From contig JANFOE010000581.1 in NCBI GenBank assembly GCA_025667525.1, forward strand, positions 248,001 to 312,000: DNA of 64,000 nucleotides. The letters are read 5' to 3'. Source of the DNA: Glebionis coronaria (Eukaryota; Streptophyta; Magnoliopsida; Asterales; Asteraceae). The stretch's first letter is position 1; every line of letters begins with the position of its first letter. Made by a program: the position numbers and the translations under genes. Positions 1 through 22,616 of this stretch are shown piece by piece. The notes beneath the pieces are model-generated. The model made no database searches. It was given only the letters and a program-made list of their open reading frames with translations, and was not told the origin of the DNA.

Positions 1-17
1 GTGGTTAGATGATAAAT

Positions 18-231
18 TGTTTCCGCTTATATAGCCGGCTTATGCCTTATTTTGTTTTGGGCTTAGCTTTCATAAGCTCACTTTTTGTGCCTTATTTTGA
101 AATTTTCGGCTTATGTAAGTTCGTTATGGCATAATAAAGTTATCAAACATAAGCCACAAAAAGTGAGCTTATGAAAGCTAAGCCCAAAACAAAATAAGGC
201 ATAACCCGGCTATATGAACCGAAGCAAAAAC
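18..231. mobile_element. Foldback MITE in intron 1 of the dynamin gene
   Basis: The left arm (about 18-90) and the right arm (about 150-231) are inverted copies of each other. Each contains the CTTATATAGCCGG-like tip and the block AAGCTCACTTTTTGTG. It belongs to the same foldback family as copies at 14125-14363, 14444-14678, about 39935-40010 and 40404-40622. It has no coding capacity. The remaining intron sequence up to 804 shows nothing else that I can recognise. Confidence 0.75.
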
Positions 232-804
232 TTTCTTAATAGATTCGGTATATTGATGTCTCTATAAAATGTTTGGGGATTGGTTTAGAGGTCTATGTAA
301 ATTGTATGCGTTCTTCCTCACCTATACAACTTGCCGCGGTGCTGATAGGTTCCCATAAAAGAATTGCATTTCTGGTTTTTAATGTTGCAGTTTAACATAG
401 TTGCTTATTAGGTGTTGTTTGTCATGAAATGAGACGACCTTGTAATTATAGTATCAGAGGGGGGTGAATGTTCATGTAACATATTCATGGTGAGACGTTT
501 TTTATTTGAACAATAGTTTTAATCACCAAATTTTCTAGCTGTACTAGTTAAACATAAGGGATTAGTTCTTATCACCGACATAAAGTCTTACTTTAGTTGC
601 CGATAGATAGTCCACGGTTTTAGTTTGAGTTTCTAACCCTTTCTAACTTTGCTATGATAGAATCACACCAAATGAATATGCGTGATTCATGCTTTGAAGC
701 TCATCTTGTTTTGTTTGTTTGTTGCGTTTACTTTCCGTTATTATATCTTTTTTCCTAGTTAATTTATCTTGCCTAACTTTAACAATGGACTCAAAATTGT
801 TCAG

Positions 805-11150
<10,346 letters not shown>

Positions 11151-12376
11151 ATATGATTATTAGTAAAAAAGAAAAGAAATTGATTTGAGGCATTTGTTGG
11201 TGGGGATGGGTAGGTGGGTGTGCTCATTCCATGATCCGCTTACTCTTATGATCTTTAAAGTATGTTTTTGTAGAGTTGGTAACGTTGTTTTGTAGATATG
11301 ACGGAACACATTGCTGGTTTTGTACTCTTAATTTTTCAGTTTGTGGATCGGTGCGTGTTTGTTTCCGTTTGCTGCTTTTTGTATACGTTAGGCCGGCACG
11401 AGCTATCCATGCCTCATACATGTATCATTTCTAGTTTTGAATATATATACTGATTGTCCGTATAAGTATCTTTAAATATTTTGTTTTCTAACATATTCTT
11501 GTTTATGGATCATAAGTGATATTTCTCCTAGAATTCTGTTACGACTAGACTTGATAATATAGATGTGAAGTAGACATCTATTTATACATTCAGATTTTGA
11601 TAAAATTTAGTTGTTTACTTGTTTATGGTGGAAATGAAAGCCACCTTGCTTGAATGTTTCGTTTTGATCTTATAGTCTTTTGCTAGTTATTCAATATATG
11701 TTTACGTATTTTTATTTGAATTCTAATGCGAGACATCTTATATCTGATTCAAAATATCATCTCATGTTCACATCAAAAAGTGACATTACATATATCCTTA
11801 GTTCATTAAAAGTGACATTACATATATCCTTAGTTCATTTCAGTTGCAAACCGAAGCATACGTAAGTATGAAGTACCCAACAATCGCAATTCTTCATTAT
11901 TGGTGTCTTATTTTATAAAAATAAAATATTCTCACCTATTAAAAATACCGCCTTTTCTATCCCAACCCAAGTAATGCATTCGTTTAAAACGTCGAAGACA
12001 CTAGCCATGCCTTGAACACCACTTAACAGCTGCAAGTGTTATATAAACTAAACACTAGAAAAACATATAGAATGAGCACAAGAAGATGCAATTTCAGTTT
12101 GACAAATACTAAACAGACGACTACACTTCTGCATTTAAATTCATTTTACCTATCAGAGAAAGGTCATGTGGCGATACTACGCTTTTAATACTTCATGAGT
12201 TCATTCCCCAAAATTAGAACATTGATACATTTTAGTCGGGGTTGGATGTAAGAAGATGCATAGTAAATAGCACAGACCTTTTAGAGAAAGGATCTGCGAG
12301 CTAAACTACTAAGGTAAGAGCTTAAACTCTAGTAAAGCGAGAATGTATTGGTCCTCGATAGTACATCTTCGATTAT
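11151..12376. other. Intergenic region between convergent DRP2 and SDR genes
   Basis: It should hold both 3' UTRs. A 31-32 bp tandem duplication (unit starting AAAAGTGACATTACATATAT) lies at about 11776-11838. I see no further gene, RNA or clear polyadenylation signal. Confidence 0.6.
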
Positions 12377-15300
12377 TTATACTGAAAGAGATGAACCATT
12401 GTCGGCCATTGTGAGATTTAGTATCATATCAGCTGCCTTGGGCGCCCTGTAAATAAACGAGGTATATAAACGAGTCAATGACATAAATAATTGCATAATA
12501 AAGAAAACAAATAACTCAAGACATGAGATATACAAACTTTGTTACTGAGTTGTGCAGAAATGACACACTTTTTTTTTTTTTTGCGTTTATGCATGTTTTG
12601 TGGTAAGTATATGATCAATTGTCCTTATGTAGTTGAAAAATAACAATATTTGACAATGATATTCTGAAAGATAAAAACAAAAGATCAATATACTCGGTAT
12701 TTGAAAGGTATGGGGGTTTTGCTGATTCAAAAAATTCACGCCTCTGTAAAGACTATTCTAAGATGGGGTTAGATAAAGGAAATATGTACCATGAGTCAGG
12801 TGCCTGGTACAAACTGGATGAACTGCCAAAGCATGATGCAAGCATGTCGGTGTTTATCACCCCTGGATTAAGAGCAACAATTGCCATTCCACTTGGCACC
12901 TCCTTCGCCACTGACTTGCTCAAACCTTCCACTGCCCATTTTGAAGCACAATAAGGCGCCACCTGTAGCCATTTTAGACAATCACGGATCATGTCAATAC
13001 CAAGCAGCTTCAACACTATTAACTAGATTACATATAACACTACTAACTAGATCCATGCATCCAATAACCTAGACTCACTTGATTCCAGATTTTAAGCAAA
13101 CAAATGACAAAAAACGTATTTGTATTTTATATTTGCACATACTAGAACTTCCAAATATATTTCATATTTGTATTGGTCTTTTCAGGCCACATAACACAAA
13201 TGTTGGTATCGTTGCACTAGCTTTATTAGGTTTGAGAACTTGGTTATGTAACATTTACCTGTGCTGCAGCAGACCTTCCCCAGCCAGACGACATATTGAC
13301 AATAACCCCTTGCTTTTTCTCAATCATAAGCGGAATGAAGTGGCGTAACATATTTGCTATTCCCTTGATATTAGTATCTATAACAGTATTGAATTCCTCC
13401 TCTGGGACCTCCCATAGTTTGTTGTTTTTGTTTATGGTACCTGCGTTATTTACTGCAAATATATGGTTCTATAAGTACCTCCCACTAGATATAACCATAT
13501 TTTAAACTAAAAACATCACGTATAAGGAACAATACAAACCAATAGCTTATATGGCATACCTCTCCTTGCATCTAAAATCTGACTGCAATATGTAGACCTT
13601 AAGTTTTAATGATGAAAATATTGATAACATCTCTTCTATATACTACCCATGCCCAAACTTACAAGGGGGAACCTAAACCGTATAATCAGAAAATGAAAGA
13701 CCAAGATCATACCCTTTTTAAGCTTTTCTTCACTTAAATTAGTATATATCATTGATGAGGTAAAAAAAATTGTTTAATGAGATGCAATATGTGGATGCTA
13801 ATGTGTTCCTTATCTAGTACTAATAAAAAAGTCAGAACTGGGCTGTGAATTGTATCCGACATACAGTATCAGAAAATGAAAACTAGATTTCAAGTTAGAA
13901 TCAGGCATCTAGAATAAAAAGTATATAAAGATGCTTTACCAATTATATCAGGAACGCCCTTCTTTTCCATCACAGCTCGCGCCAACTCTTGAACACTGCT
14001 ATTTGAACTCTGGAAAGATACAACCATTGAACCATATAATTCATCAACCTTGTTTTGGAATTGCCAGACTTGGTGCTCTTAAAAAAAGTACAGTAATAAC
14101 TTTGTACTAAAATACCAACATTTAGGGGTGTTTGTTTTGGCTTATATAGTGGGTTTATGACTTATGTGTTTTTCCGCTTAAATTCCATTAACTCTTTTTT
14201 TTGTGGCTTATCTTGAAACTTTTCAACTTATATAAGCTTATGATGACATGATAAGCTGATAGACTTATATAAGCCAATTTAAAAAAAAAAATATAAGCCA
14301 CAAAAAATGAGCTAATGAAACATAAGCTGAAAACCACATAAGCCCGCTATACAACTGAACACAATGTCGGAACCAAACAAAGCTTGAATTTTGTAGACCA
14401 TTCTTTTAACTCAAACATTTATCGCAATGTGTTAACAAATTATAGGTGTTTGTTTCGACTTATATAGCCAGCTTACAGCTTATTTGGTATTGGGCTTATG
14501 TTCATAACCTCACTTTTTATGGCTTATTTTGAAACTCTTCGGCTTATATAAGTTTATTATGTCATAATAAACCTATATAAAAGTTTCAGAATAAGCCACA
14601 AAAAAGTGAGGTTATGAAACATAAGCCCAAAACCAAATAAGTCGTAAGCCGGCTATATAAGCAGAAACAAACACACTCTTAATATCAAATTAAATTCCAC
14701 TATGTCCATTGGATTCTTAGGAATTATTTACCATAATTATGCAAAAAGTGAGTGAGAAAGCAGTAATAATTACTTCATCTGTCCCGAAATTATAGTCTAG
14801 TTTACTATTTTCAGACGTCCCAAATTAAAAATAGATAAGAAATGTAAATTAAGATTACCATATCCCCTTCAAACAACACCCTCAAACAATAAAGTCGTAA
14901 ATTAATTGATTAATGGTAAAATTGTCATTGCGTAAAAGCAAGAGAGAAAGAGCTCAAATAACGATGTTTTTATTAAACTACGTGTTTTTTTGGCTGCATG
15001 GAGTATGTTTTTTTTAAACTTAGGGGTGTTTGTGATTGCTATAATTAGATAATTAACATTTAGAAAACGTGGTTTTCAGAAATAATGTTTGGATTTGATT
15101 ATGTTGTTTGAAATCGCAAGAATCAATCAATTATTTTAGTGTTTGGCAAATCAGATTATTTGTTTGTTGATAAGTAAAAAGACTAAAATAGACTCATTTA
15201 GCTTTTCTCAATTTTGAAAATAAAAGAAGTACCTCCTCACTTACTTTTTCAAAACTCCAAATAATCATTTTTTTTCCTTTTATTATCCGAACACTCATAT

Positions 15301-15687
15301 TATCTTAAATACTAGTAGATAATCTAGTTCCAAATGCATTCCAAAACACCCCCTTAGTTCTTTGTAGGGGGACAATTAATTTGGGAAAGAGGGATTAATA
15401 ATATCTAATTATATTCCACTGGTTGAATGTAATCCAAACAGAATGGAAGGGAAAAGAGGACAAACCACGTCAGCAGTGAAGAAGAGGTGGTCTGGTAATT
15501 GGGATTGAAGAGGAGAAAGAGAACGAGAAGCACCAATAACGAAATGACCTCTTTTAGCGATTTCGATAGCAAGGGCTTTTCCCAAACCTCTGCTGACACC
15601 TGTTATTAATACTGTCTTCTTTTGCCCTCCTCCTCCTCCTCCTCCGTTCATCACCGCCTTCCCTACTACTACTGCCGTCGTCGCCAT
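12377..15687 (-). CDS. Short-chain dehydrogenase/reductase, NADPH-dependent pterin aldehyde reductase-like
   Basis: Five exons read on the minus strand: 15687-15466, 14009-13940, 13452-13259, 12962-12790 and 12446-12377. They total 729 nt and give 242 aa plus stop, with GT-AG introns. Classical SDR signature: cofactor glycine motif TGVSRGLG (29-36), NNAG (99-102), conserved Asn125, the serine region NMSSGWG (150-156), and the catalytic Tyr166/Lys170 of YCASK. The sequence matches the plant family typified by Arabidopsis At1g10310, which reduces pterin aldehydes during folate salvage, so a cytosolic oxidoreductase is likely. The start at 15687 (MATTAVVVGK) was chosen because it gives the family-like N-terminus. 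An in-frame ATG at 15723 would add 12 residues. A Gly-rich linker (15-21) precedes the Rossmann fold. Intron 1 is enlarged by MITEs. Substrate assignment is by homology only. Confidence 0.93.
14125..14363. mobile_element. Foldback MITE in SDR intron 1
   Basis: Inverted arms: GGTGTTTGTTTTGGCTTATA near 14127 and the complementary CATAAGCCCGCTATAC tip near 14337. Same family as the element at 18-231. Confidence 0.7.
14444..14678. mobile_element. Second foldback MITE in SDR intron 1
   Basis: A long, nearly perfect hairpin. The left arm starts GGTGTTTGTTTCGACTTATA and the right arm ends TATATAAGCAGAAACAAACA. It lies about 80 bp from the previous copy, so the family has inserted twice in one intron. 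Confidence 0.8.
15023..15356. mobile_element. MITE with GGGGTGTTTG / CCAAAACACCCCC ends
   Basis: The left end GGGGTGTTTGTGATTGC and the right end CCAAAACACCCCC form short terminal inverted repeats around an AT-rich, non-coding core with subterminal ATTATT/AATAAT motifs. It resembles the elements at 50973-52315. A degenerate Stowaway-like fragment (CATCTGTCCCGAAATTATAG) lies just before it at about 14778-14998. Confidence 0.6.
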
Positions 15688-16568
15688 CTTTTCTTTTATT
15701 GCTTTTGGTGGTCTGCACACCACACCCTCTATTAGAGTAATTTACTAGGATGTTTAGTGTGTGGTGTGTACCACGTTATTTGTTTTTGCCTCACGGGTGT
15801 TGTGTTTCTGCTTTTAAAGAGGGTTATGTTATTGCTATCTCCTTATTTCTTTTTTATTTTTTTTTACATGTTCTTTGTCAAATTTTTTTAAAAAAATTTA
15901 AAAATTTTATTTGTTAGATTTGCTGTTTTTGTGATGTTAAACTTTAAATTTTTAATTTTGTATTTTTTTCATAATGTTATAACAAAAACAAAATTATAAA
16001 AAAACTTAGAAAAGTCAAAAAGCTAAAAGAGCATTGAATCTTTTTAGAGTACCGATAACCACTCTATAAAAACTAGACGTGTACTCGCGCAAAACAATGT
16101 TAGTCTACGATATCATAATTGACCCGGTGGTCTAACCGATAACTTGGTGACTCGGGTCGACCCGATGGCTTGATCAGGTTGACCTGGTGAGCAACCTCGT
16201 AAGCGGTGACTCCACCGGATTGACTCGGTGGTCGAACCCGTAACACGATAACTCGACTGGGATGACACGATGGTTGAACCCGTCACCCTGCCTGAGCAAC
16301 TTAAATGGAATGGTAGTGAATTCTCAGTTATACTGGGCAACTTATGTTTGACTTTTCATCCTGTCTGTTAAACTCATGTGCGATCATGTTGGAAAATAAT
16401 AAGTCATTCACCTTACGTGAGTTATGCTAGTTGGGCCTCATTTTAAGAACTTGCCATTATATGTTAAAAAAATTATTACCCCATTTACTCTCTATAAATA
16501 CTTTTTAACTTTCAAAATTTTTAAACACAATTTCAAAAATCATTATCTACTTCTTTTTTTAACAACTA
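15688..16568. other. SDR upstream region with a degenerate GC-rich repeat
   Basis: The SDR promoter should lie at the left of this stretch. From about 16119 to 16310 there are loosely repeated motifs of the type GACTCGGTGG and GTTGAACCCGT, in both senses, without a fixed period. An AT-rich segment lies on either side. A TATA-like TCTATAAATAC occurs at about 16491, ahead of the ATG at 16569. Confidence 0.45.
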
Positions 16569-16615
16569 ATGGCGTGTTCTGTTGATGAAATCAAAGCTAT
16601 GGTTCATAAACAAAT
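16569..16615 (+). pseudogene. Short reading-frame start disrupted by the MULE
   Basis: An ATG with an open frame (MACSVDEIKAMVHKQ) begins 75-80 bp after a TATA-like motif and runs into the MULE after about 15 codons. Beyond the MULE (from 19451) the frame meets a stop within a few codons. I do not recognise the protein. It may be a chance frame or the first piece of the disrupted unit continued at 19653. Confidence 0.25.
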
Positions 16616-17040
16616 GGGTAATATGCAAAAAAAAAAAACGTCCATAAACTTTGCGAAATCCGCAAATATACCCCTGAGTTCAAACTACAAGCATTATTTC
16701 GCCTGCATTTTTGCCCCAAAGTCGACTTTTTTGATTTTCCTAACGTTCTACCATTAACTCCCACACGTTCCTAGCACGTGAGGGTATATTCGTCATTTCC
16801 CGTTCCACCCCATCTCCCCACCTTTCATCATATGCAATATACGTCCCCGAATACATTTCCCACCCGAAACTTTCAATGTAGCTTCCCGCTAAAAATCTTT
16901 CCAGGACTAAATTTGCAACATCAACATTGAAACTTTCAATATTATCTCGACATTAAATACTTTAAATACTATCAATACTCTACTGGTTCAACTTATATTC
17001 ATACTACCAACCCAATACTCGATTCAATTGATTATCAACT

Positions 17041-17450
17041 AGCTCTAATGACGTATCACAAAGAAGTCGTTTTCAGAATGCACAATAATGGGTTTTTTGT
17101 ACATGGTCCGTTGAGGTATGTAAATGGCAATCTTAGCTAAATTAGTAGGTTTAGTTCTGAGGGTAGGATATTTACAATTAGCCTGAATCATATGTTGTTG
17201 GAAAGGCTTGGTGATGTGAAAAATGGGCTTTGTTCTTTTGTTGCCTAACAAATCACTGGAAAAGGGTTTGAAGTTGATTTACACCGACAATGATGTGCAT
17301 ACGATGTTAGAACTGGCTTGTAGGAATGGTACAATTGATTTGTATGTTGTTCACAAGAAACAGAGACTAGCTCAGTGTTATTTCTAGAACCTTGATTTAG
17401 ATTTAGAGGATTCGGATGGGGACTTTTTAGGATGGGAAGAAGATGATGCT
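17041..17450 (+). pseudogene. Degenerate MULE transposase N-terminal fragment
   Basis: Translation gives FRMHNNGFFVHGPLRYVNGN, then further recognisable stretches broken by stops and frame changes. The pattern F-x-H-x-x-G-x-F followed by Y-V-x-G is typical of the N-terminus of plant MuDR-type transposases (family knowledge). No catalytic DDE domain is visible downstream, so only a fragment remains. Confidence 0.55.
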
Positions 17451-17495
17451 AAGTTGCGTTGCCATAGTTCAACTCCTTTTGCGACTGAACAACCT

Positions 17496-17832
17496 TTTCA
17501 AAAAAGGAAGAGGAATAATGGCAACCATCAAGGTGGTAAAAAGAAAAGATTGAAAAGATCGGCTGTCGTAACAAAAGAAAGAAACAGTGATGTAAAGGGT
17601 AAAGAGAAGAACACAAAGGGGAAAGCAAATGAGGGTGCCAGTGAGGCTGATCCTGAGACTTCATTGTTGAAGAAGAAAAACAATGGCAACCATCAAGGTA
17701 GTAAAACCAAAAGATTGAAAAGAGAGGTTGTCATAACAAAAGAAAGAAACAGTGATGTAAAGGGTAAAGAGAAGAACACAAAAGGGAAAGCAAAGAGGGT
17801 GCCAGTGAGGCTGAGTCTGAGACTACATTGTT
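17496..17832 (+). repeat. Lys-rich coding-like tandem repeat inside the MULE
   Basis: Two copies of a ~180-bp unit (about 17513-17680 and 17681-17832) encode NNGNHQGGKKKRLKR..., TKERNSDVKGKEKNTKGKA-type peptides. The second copy is frameshifted near its end. The basic composition suggests a nuclear-localising linker of a former MULE protein, but function cannot be shown. Confidence 0.6.
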
Positions 17833-18662
17833 GAAGAAGAAGAGAGCTTCTGAAAAGGGTAAAAGGATCATGGTTGAAGAGGATTCGGGTTGTAACCCGA
17901 ATGTTGGTGCTATACGAAGGGATACCGGTATAGTCATTTGAGAGGGTGCATCTGTGAATAATATGAGTAGGTATACAAACAGGTTGAATGTGGGGGGGTT
18001 CTGCTTCTGTTGATAATGTGGCCGAAAATAAAGGTCACATAAAAAGGTTTGTTGTGCTTGGTGTAAGAGCTCCTAGCAAGTTATACAAGTATCAAGATTT
18101 TAAGATTACGAATTGCGTTCTTGGTCTTAGAGCACCAACATATGTGGGAAACCATGGAACCGATGATGGATGTTACAAGGAGTGAAACCATGAAACTGAT
18201 GATGGCTGTTACAAGGCGTGTTTGGGATAGTGCATATGATTAGGATACCAATATGAATATTCCGACTACTTTGTAACTAGATAATACCTAGGAACTCATA
18301 ATGTTAAGAAATAGATTAAAGCTTATAATTTGTTTAATGTTATGAATTCAAATAAGGAACGCGTAACTTATGCGCTGCTTGTTCACAAAATATTTTTTGT
18401 TACTATGTATGCCTGTTATCGTTAGTGCCTTGTTGTGAAGATAGCCTTTTTCGTTTCTGGTTAGCGTTCTAATTAAAAATCACACCGAATAAGAACATAA
18501 AATCGAAGAGATAACACGTTAATTAAACATTCAAAATACAAACATAAAACCTTAATTGAATTAAAACATAGTAATTTACATTCGGCTATCATTAAACAAC
18601 CCAAAATACTAGTCAATGGCAACCCCTATCGACAAACAACAACCCTTCATGATCCAACCGGT

Positions 18663-19003
18663 TCACATCTCCCTCTGCCTCGCTGAAAAGTCAATATTGC
18701 CAATAACCTTGTTGTGAATATGGGTCACCATTTTCATCAACAACATTGCCTTGCACATGTCGGCAGTTTGGAGTGCCTTGAGCTTTGTGTGATTTGCCCT
18801 AGCACATCTAGAAGGATTGCCATTTTGGAGCTCGAGCATCAACTCCCCCTACGCATGACCCGTTTAGTCAGGCGTTGAGGGTTATTCATCAACTCTCTTG
18901 CCTGCGATATGTCCTCGTCAATCTCTGATTGGTACGCGGATACCATCATCTCACCAAGGTGAAATGACCTAGACATACCAACTAGTTCAACAAGTCTAGC
19001 CAT
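18663..19003 (-). pseudogene. Second MULE frame, convergent to the transposase remnant, with one frameshift
   Basis: From an ATG at 19003 the minus strand encodes MARLVELVGMSRSFHLGEMM and continues for 54 aa to a TGA at 18841-18839. A one-base shift just before that stop restores an open frame (ELMLELQNGNPSRC...) to a stop at 18665-18663. The coding-like composition on either side of the shift suggests a once intact ~110-aa protein. I do not recognise the family. It starts next to the right TIR and points inward, the layout of a second MuDR-type gene. Confidence 0.45.
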
Positions 19004-19021
19004 TTGTTATGAAGAAGATGG

Positions 19022-19070
19022 GAAATTTTGTGTGTGTGTGCGCGCGCGTGTGTGTGTGTATCTGTGTGTG
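19022..19070. repeat. (TG/CG)n microsatellite
   Basis: Interrupted TG and CG dinucleotide run inside the MULE, next to the start of the minus-strand frame. Confidence 0.85.
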
Positions 19071-19798
19071 TTTGAGGCTAATATAGTGTTGCGATGAAGA
19101 AGATGAAAAGTTTACCTCCGCGCAAATAATGTCCCCCAAAGAAAACATGTCAGTGTAATAATGACGTGGTTGAAAGGTATAATAAGTATTCAGGGACGTC
19201 TTTTGCATATCATGAAAGGTGGGGAGATGGGTTGGAATGGGAAATGACAATTATACCCTCACGTGCCGTGTGGGAGTTAACGAAAACATGTTAGGAAAAG
19301 TAAAAAATTGACGACTCAGGGTAAAAATGCAGGCGAAATGCAAGCGAAATGAAAGTTTAAGGGCAAAAATGCTTGTAGTTTAGACTCATGGGTATATTTG
19401 CGGATTTCGCAAAGTTTAAGGACGTTTTTTACATTTTACCCTAAACAAAATGATGAACATAAACATCGTTAGCTAACGTTTACGACTTAGCCTTTGGATT
19501 TGATTATGTAAGTGATGCTAAAGATAACCTTCACATAACATATAGAATTGTCATGATATTTAGCAAGATAAACGTGTTTTGTTGACACGTTTCTAAAACA
19601 AGAATCTAAAACGATTTCGAGATGCAGAGCACCTTGTTTAGAAAGAAGAAAAATGAAACATCAAAATCAGAATAAAATTGAATGGATGCATATCATCACT
19701 CCCGACAACAATGGAGAAATTCTGTCACAAACTCATATAGGTGGTTCGTCATCACATCAACATATAGACCAATCTGTTTCTCCTGTTTCGTCATATCC

Positions 19799-22616
19799 TG
19801 TAACACCCCATTTTGATAATGGAATGTCAGGGGTCATTATGGCGTGTCATCAAAGCATACAAGGATAAATGTCTAAAACATTACATGACCATAGGGTAAA
19901 CCGAAATCAAACATCGGTTCCCAAACATAAGCTCAAAACATAACAAAGAAAAAGAAATGAATGAAAGACTAAACAAGCATAAGTATATGAAGGCAAAAAG
20001 GAAAAGAAGTCTATGGCAGCTTCCATCCTATGCACGTCCTCCAAATGCTCGAGTCATGGGTACCTGCCGTTTTGGGAACATGAAAGGAAAAACGGCTGAG
20101 CATAACGCTCAGTGCACGGATATACAAGTATAACATGAATAATATAAGCATAACAGCATGAAACATCGGAAGAAACTAAGTCCTGGATAACCCGGTTACG
20201 TCTTGGTAAAACTGGTTTTATAGTTTGAAAAGCCTTATGTTTATCTTGTAAAAATTGTTTAACATATTTTACCATTAGCCAATATAGGTCATGAAAATCC
20301 ACCGTGCATGAATACTTGGAGGGGTGACCTCATCATGCAAATTAGAGGGGCTGCCTCTAATTTAATATACTGTTTTTGGGTAGGAGGGATCAGCTCCTTG
20401 TGAAGGATGCAAGGCACACACCACATTCACCATGAAATCCTGACTGAAACATGTAACTAGGATGCACCCATACGACCCACATGATAAATATAATAATATG
20501 GCCAAAAGCTGAAGGGACGCCACGAGCAATCATCCGCCGTGGTGAAGTCATAACATCAGTGCCTCTAATGTTATGGTTATGGCACCCCCATAACTAGGTG
20601 AAACTGGTCATGCATGTATATGGCTATAGGTATTCTAATTAAACATAAGCAATTCAAAAACATATAAAACAAATATTGGGAAAACAGTTGGCTGCATACG
20701 GGGAATCCTAATAAGGAAAGAATGTCCATACTGAAAGGACGGGAATCTGTACCTTATGTCCAGTGAACGAAGAAGACGAACTGAGGAGAATCCTACTTCG
20801 GTATCACTAATGCTACATAAATACATACATGAATAAGTATCTGCTTACTAAATACGTAACTGGTTTTATGTCATGTCTTAGCTTATTTTATATGTTCATA
20901 TCATGTTTTACTGTTTAAAGTCTTAAACTGTGTTTATCTTATATTCTGTCTATTCTGATTAAGTATTTCTGGTATTTCATGCATTATTATACTTACTGTG
21001 TAATAATAAGTAACTTTCCAAAAATAGTAGGTTTCCTAAAATAGAAAGTTTCTAAAAATAGAAATTTACCAAAAATAGAAAGTTTCCAATAATTATAAAG
21101 TTTCCAAAAATAGAATTACTGCTTAAAATAGATAAGTTTCTAAAAATAGAAAGTTTCCATAAATAGATCAGCTGCCTTAATTAAATAAGTTTCTAAAAAA
21201 ATAGAAAGTTTCTATAATTAGATATAAGATGGTTAAATAAGCTAAGTATATAAGCCTAAGTGTTTTTCTGATTATTTTCTAAGTCATAATGATATAATGT
21301 ATAGTTTATTAATTATTTCATGTAATTTAAATAAACTATAAGTATTTAATTAAATGTATCATGTTTTAATTAAATAAAGTTAAATACTTAGGTTAAACAT
21401 GTATTATTATCTATTAATAATATAACCTAAGTCATGTTAAATAATTAATTATAACCATGGTTTTTAAATAATTAATTAATTATAAGTCTAGAAAATATAA
21501 AATAATTAGGTTAATAATTTCATGATTCTAATAATTAAATATAACTTAAGTCATGTTTATTAAATCAATCATGTCATACTTATTAATTTAATTTTAACAT
21601 ATGATTATAAAAAAAATATAATCTTAACATAAACCGTGAACCGGATCTTGACTATAAACCATGAACCGGACATGAAATCGACACCATACCTCGAACCACT
21701 TTGGGGTTTCCCTTGTCTTGCTGTAACCGTGGGACCCACACCACTCAACCGGGACCATATGGTCTCGGTGGTGGACGAGTAGCCAAACTTAGACCCCCCA
21801 TGGGGTTCGGTTTAGGCGCCGGCCAAACAAACACCCCTAAAACATCCCTTTTTGATTTACCCAATAACCATTTTCATGTTAGATCTATGTTTTTAATTAG
21901 GTTTTAAAGACATCATGTTCTTAATTAATTATTAGATCAAATCAAAAAGAAAAAGGGTAAAAAGAATATACCGAATGCGTGGATCTAAACGAGGATGAAC
22001 AAACACGAACACTTGCACCAAAAACCAAGATCAAAATCAAATATAAACCCTTCTTGGTGTGTTTATGTGTGGCGGCCAAAAAAAGAAAAGAGGAGGAGGA
22101 GAAAAACTTTTTTAGGTTTTTTGTTTAATCTTCTGTAAAGTGAAAAATGACTAGTAACTTTTACCATAACCCCTCTTAGTGAATTTTGAGATGGGCTTGG
22201 CCCATCTCCTTATGGTTGCCGCGGGTAGGGGCCCCACATGGGGTACCCAGACCATTTTTCGTGTCTCGTTGCTTAATTACTCGTTCGTGTTTATTTGTGT
22301 TCGCGTTTTGTGTGTTCTCGTTAAATAATTACCGTGACCTAATATATTTATTTACGCTCGTAATAAATATATATACGTAATTAATAATAGTTCGTGATTT
22401 AATTACGTTCATGATTTCATGATCGCATGTTCGTGATTAATTATTGTTAAATAATTATTGGGTGCTCGTGCGTAGTAAATACTTATCATGTTCTAACACG
22501 TACGTAATACTTAAAATTCTTAGACGTGAACGTAAACATGCTATAAAAGGAAAGTTCTAATCCCATACGTACGATCTTAAAGGTACTATTCATGGTAAAA
22601 GCATGCGGATTTTACA
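19799..22616 (+). mobile_element. Solo LTR, 2.8 kb, target duplication TATCC
   Basis: It begins TGTAACACCCCATTTTG and ends GCGGATTTTACA. TATCC lies immediately before (19794-19798) and after (22617-22621). TG...CA ends plus a 5-bp duplication identify an LTR-retrotransposon LTR, and no internal region or second LTR adjoins it, so it is a solo LTR left by recombination. Inside are an array of GAAAGTTTCCAAAAATAGAA-like motifs (about 21009-21215) and a GC-richer part (21640-22260). No protein is encoded. Confidence 0.85.
21009..21220. repeat. Degenerate ~20-bp tandem repeat in the solo LTR
   Basis: At least seven imperfect copies of GTTTCCAAAAATAGAAA-like units lie head to tail. Confidence 0.75.

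Larger units (their letters stand above)
16616..19441. mobile_element. MULE (Mutator-like element) with long TIRs and 9-bp target duplication
   Basis: The terminal inverted repeats are about 240-250 bp (16616-16855 and 19190-19441). They begin GGGTAATATG / GGGTAAAATG and share blocks such as ACTTTGCGAAATCCGCAAAT. They are flanked by TAAACAAAT (16607-16615) and TAAACAAAA (19442-19450), an 8/9 match of the 9-bp target duplication expected for Mutator elements. The interior has a broken transposase-like N-terminal region on the plus strand (17041-17450), a Lys-rich repeated segment (17500-17830) and a frameshifted frame on the minus strand (18663-19003). It is non-functional as read. Confidence 0.88.
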
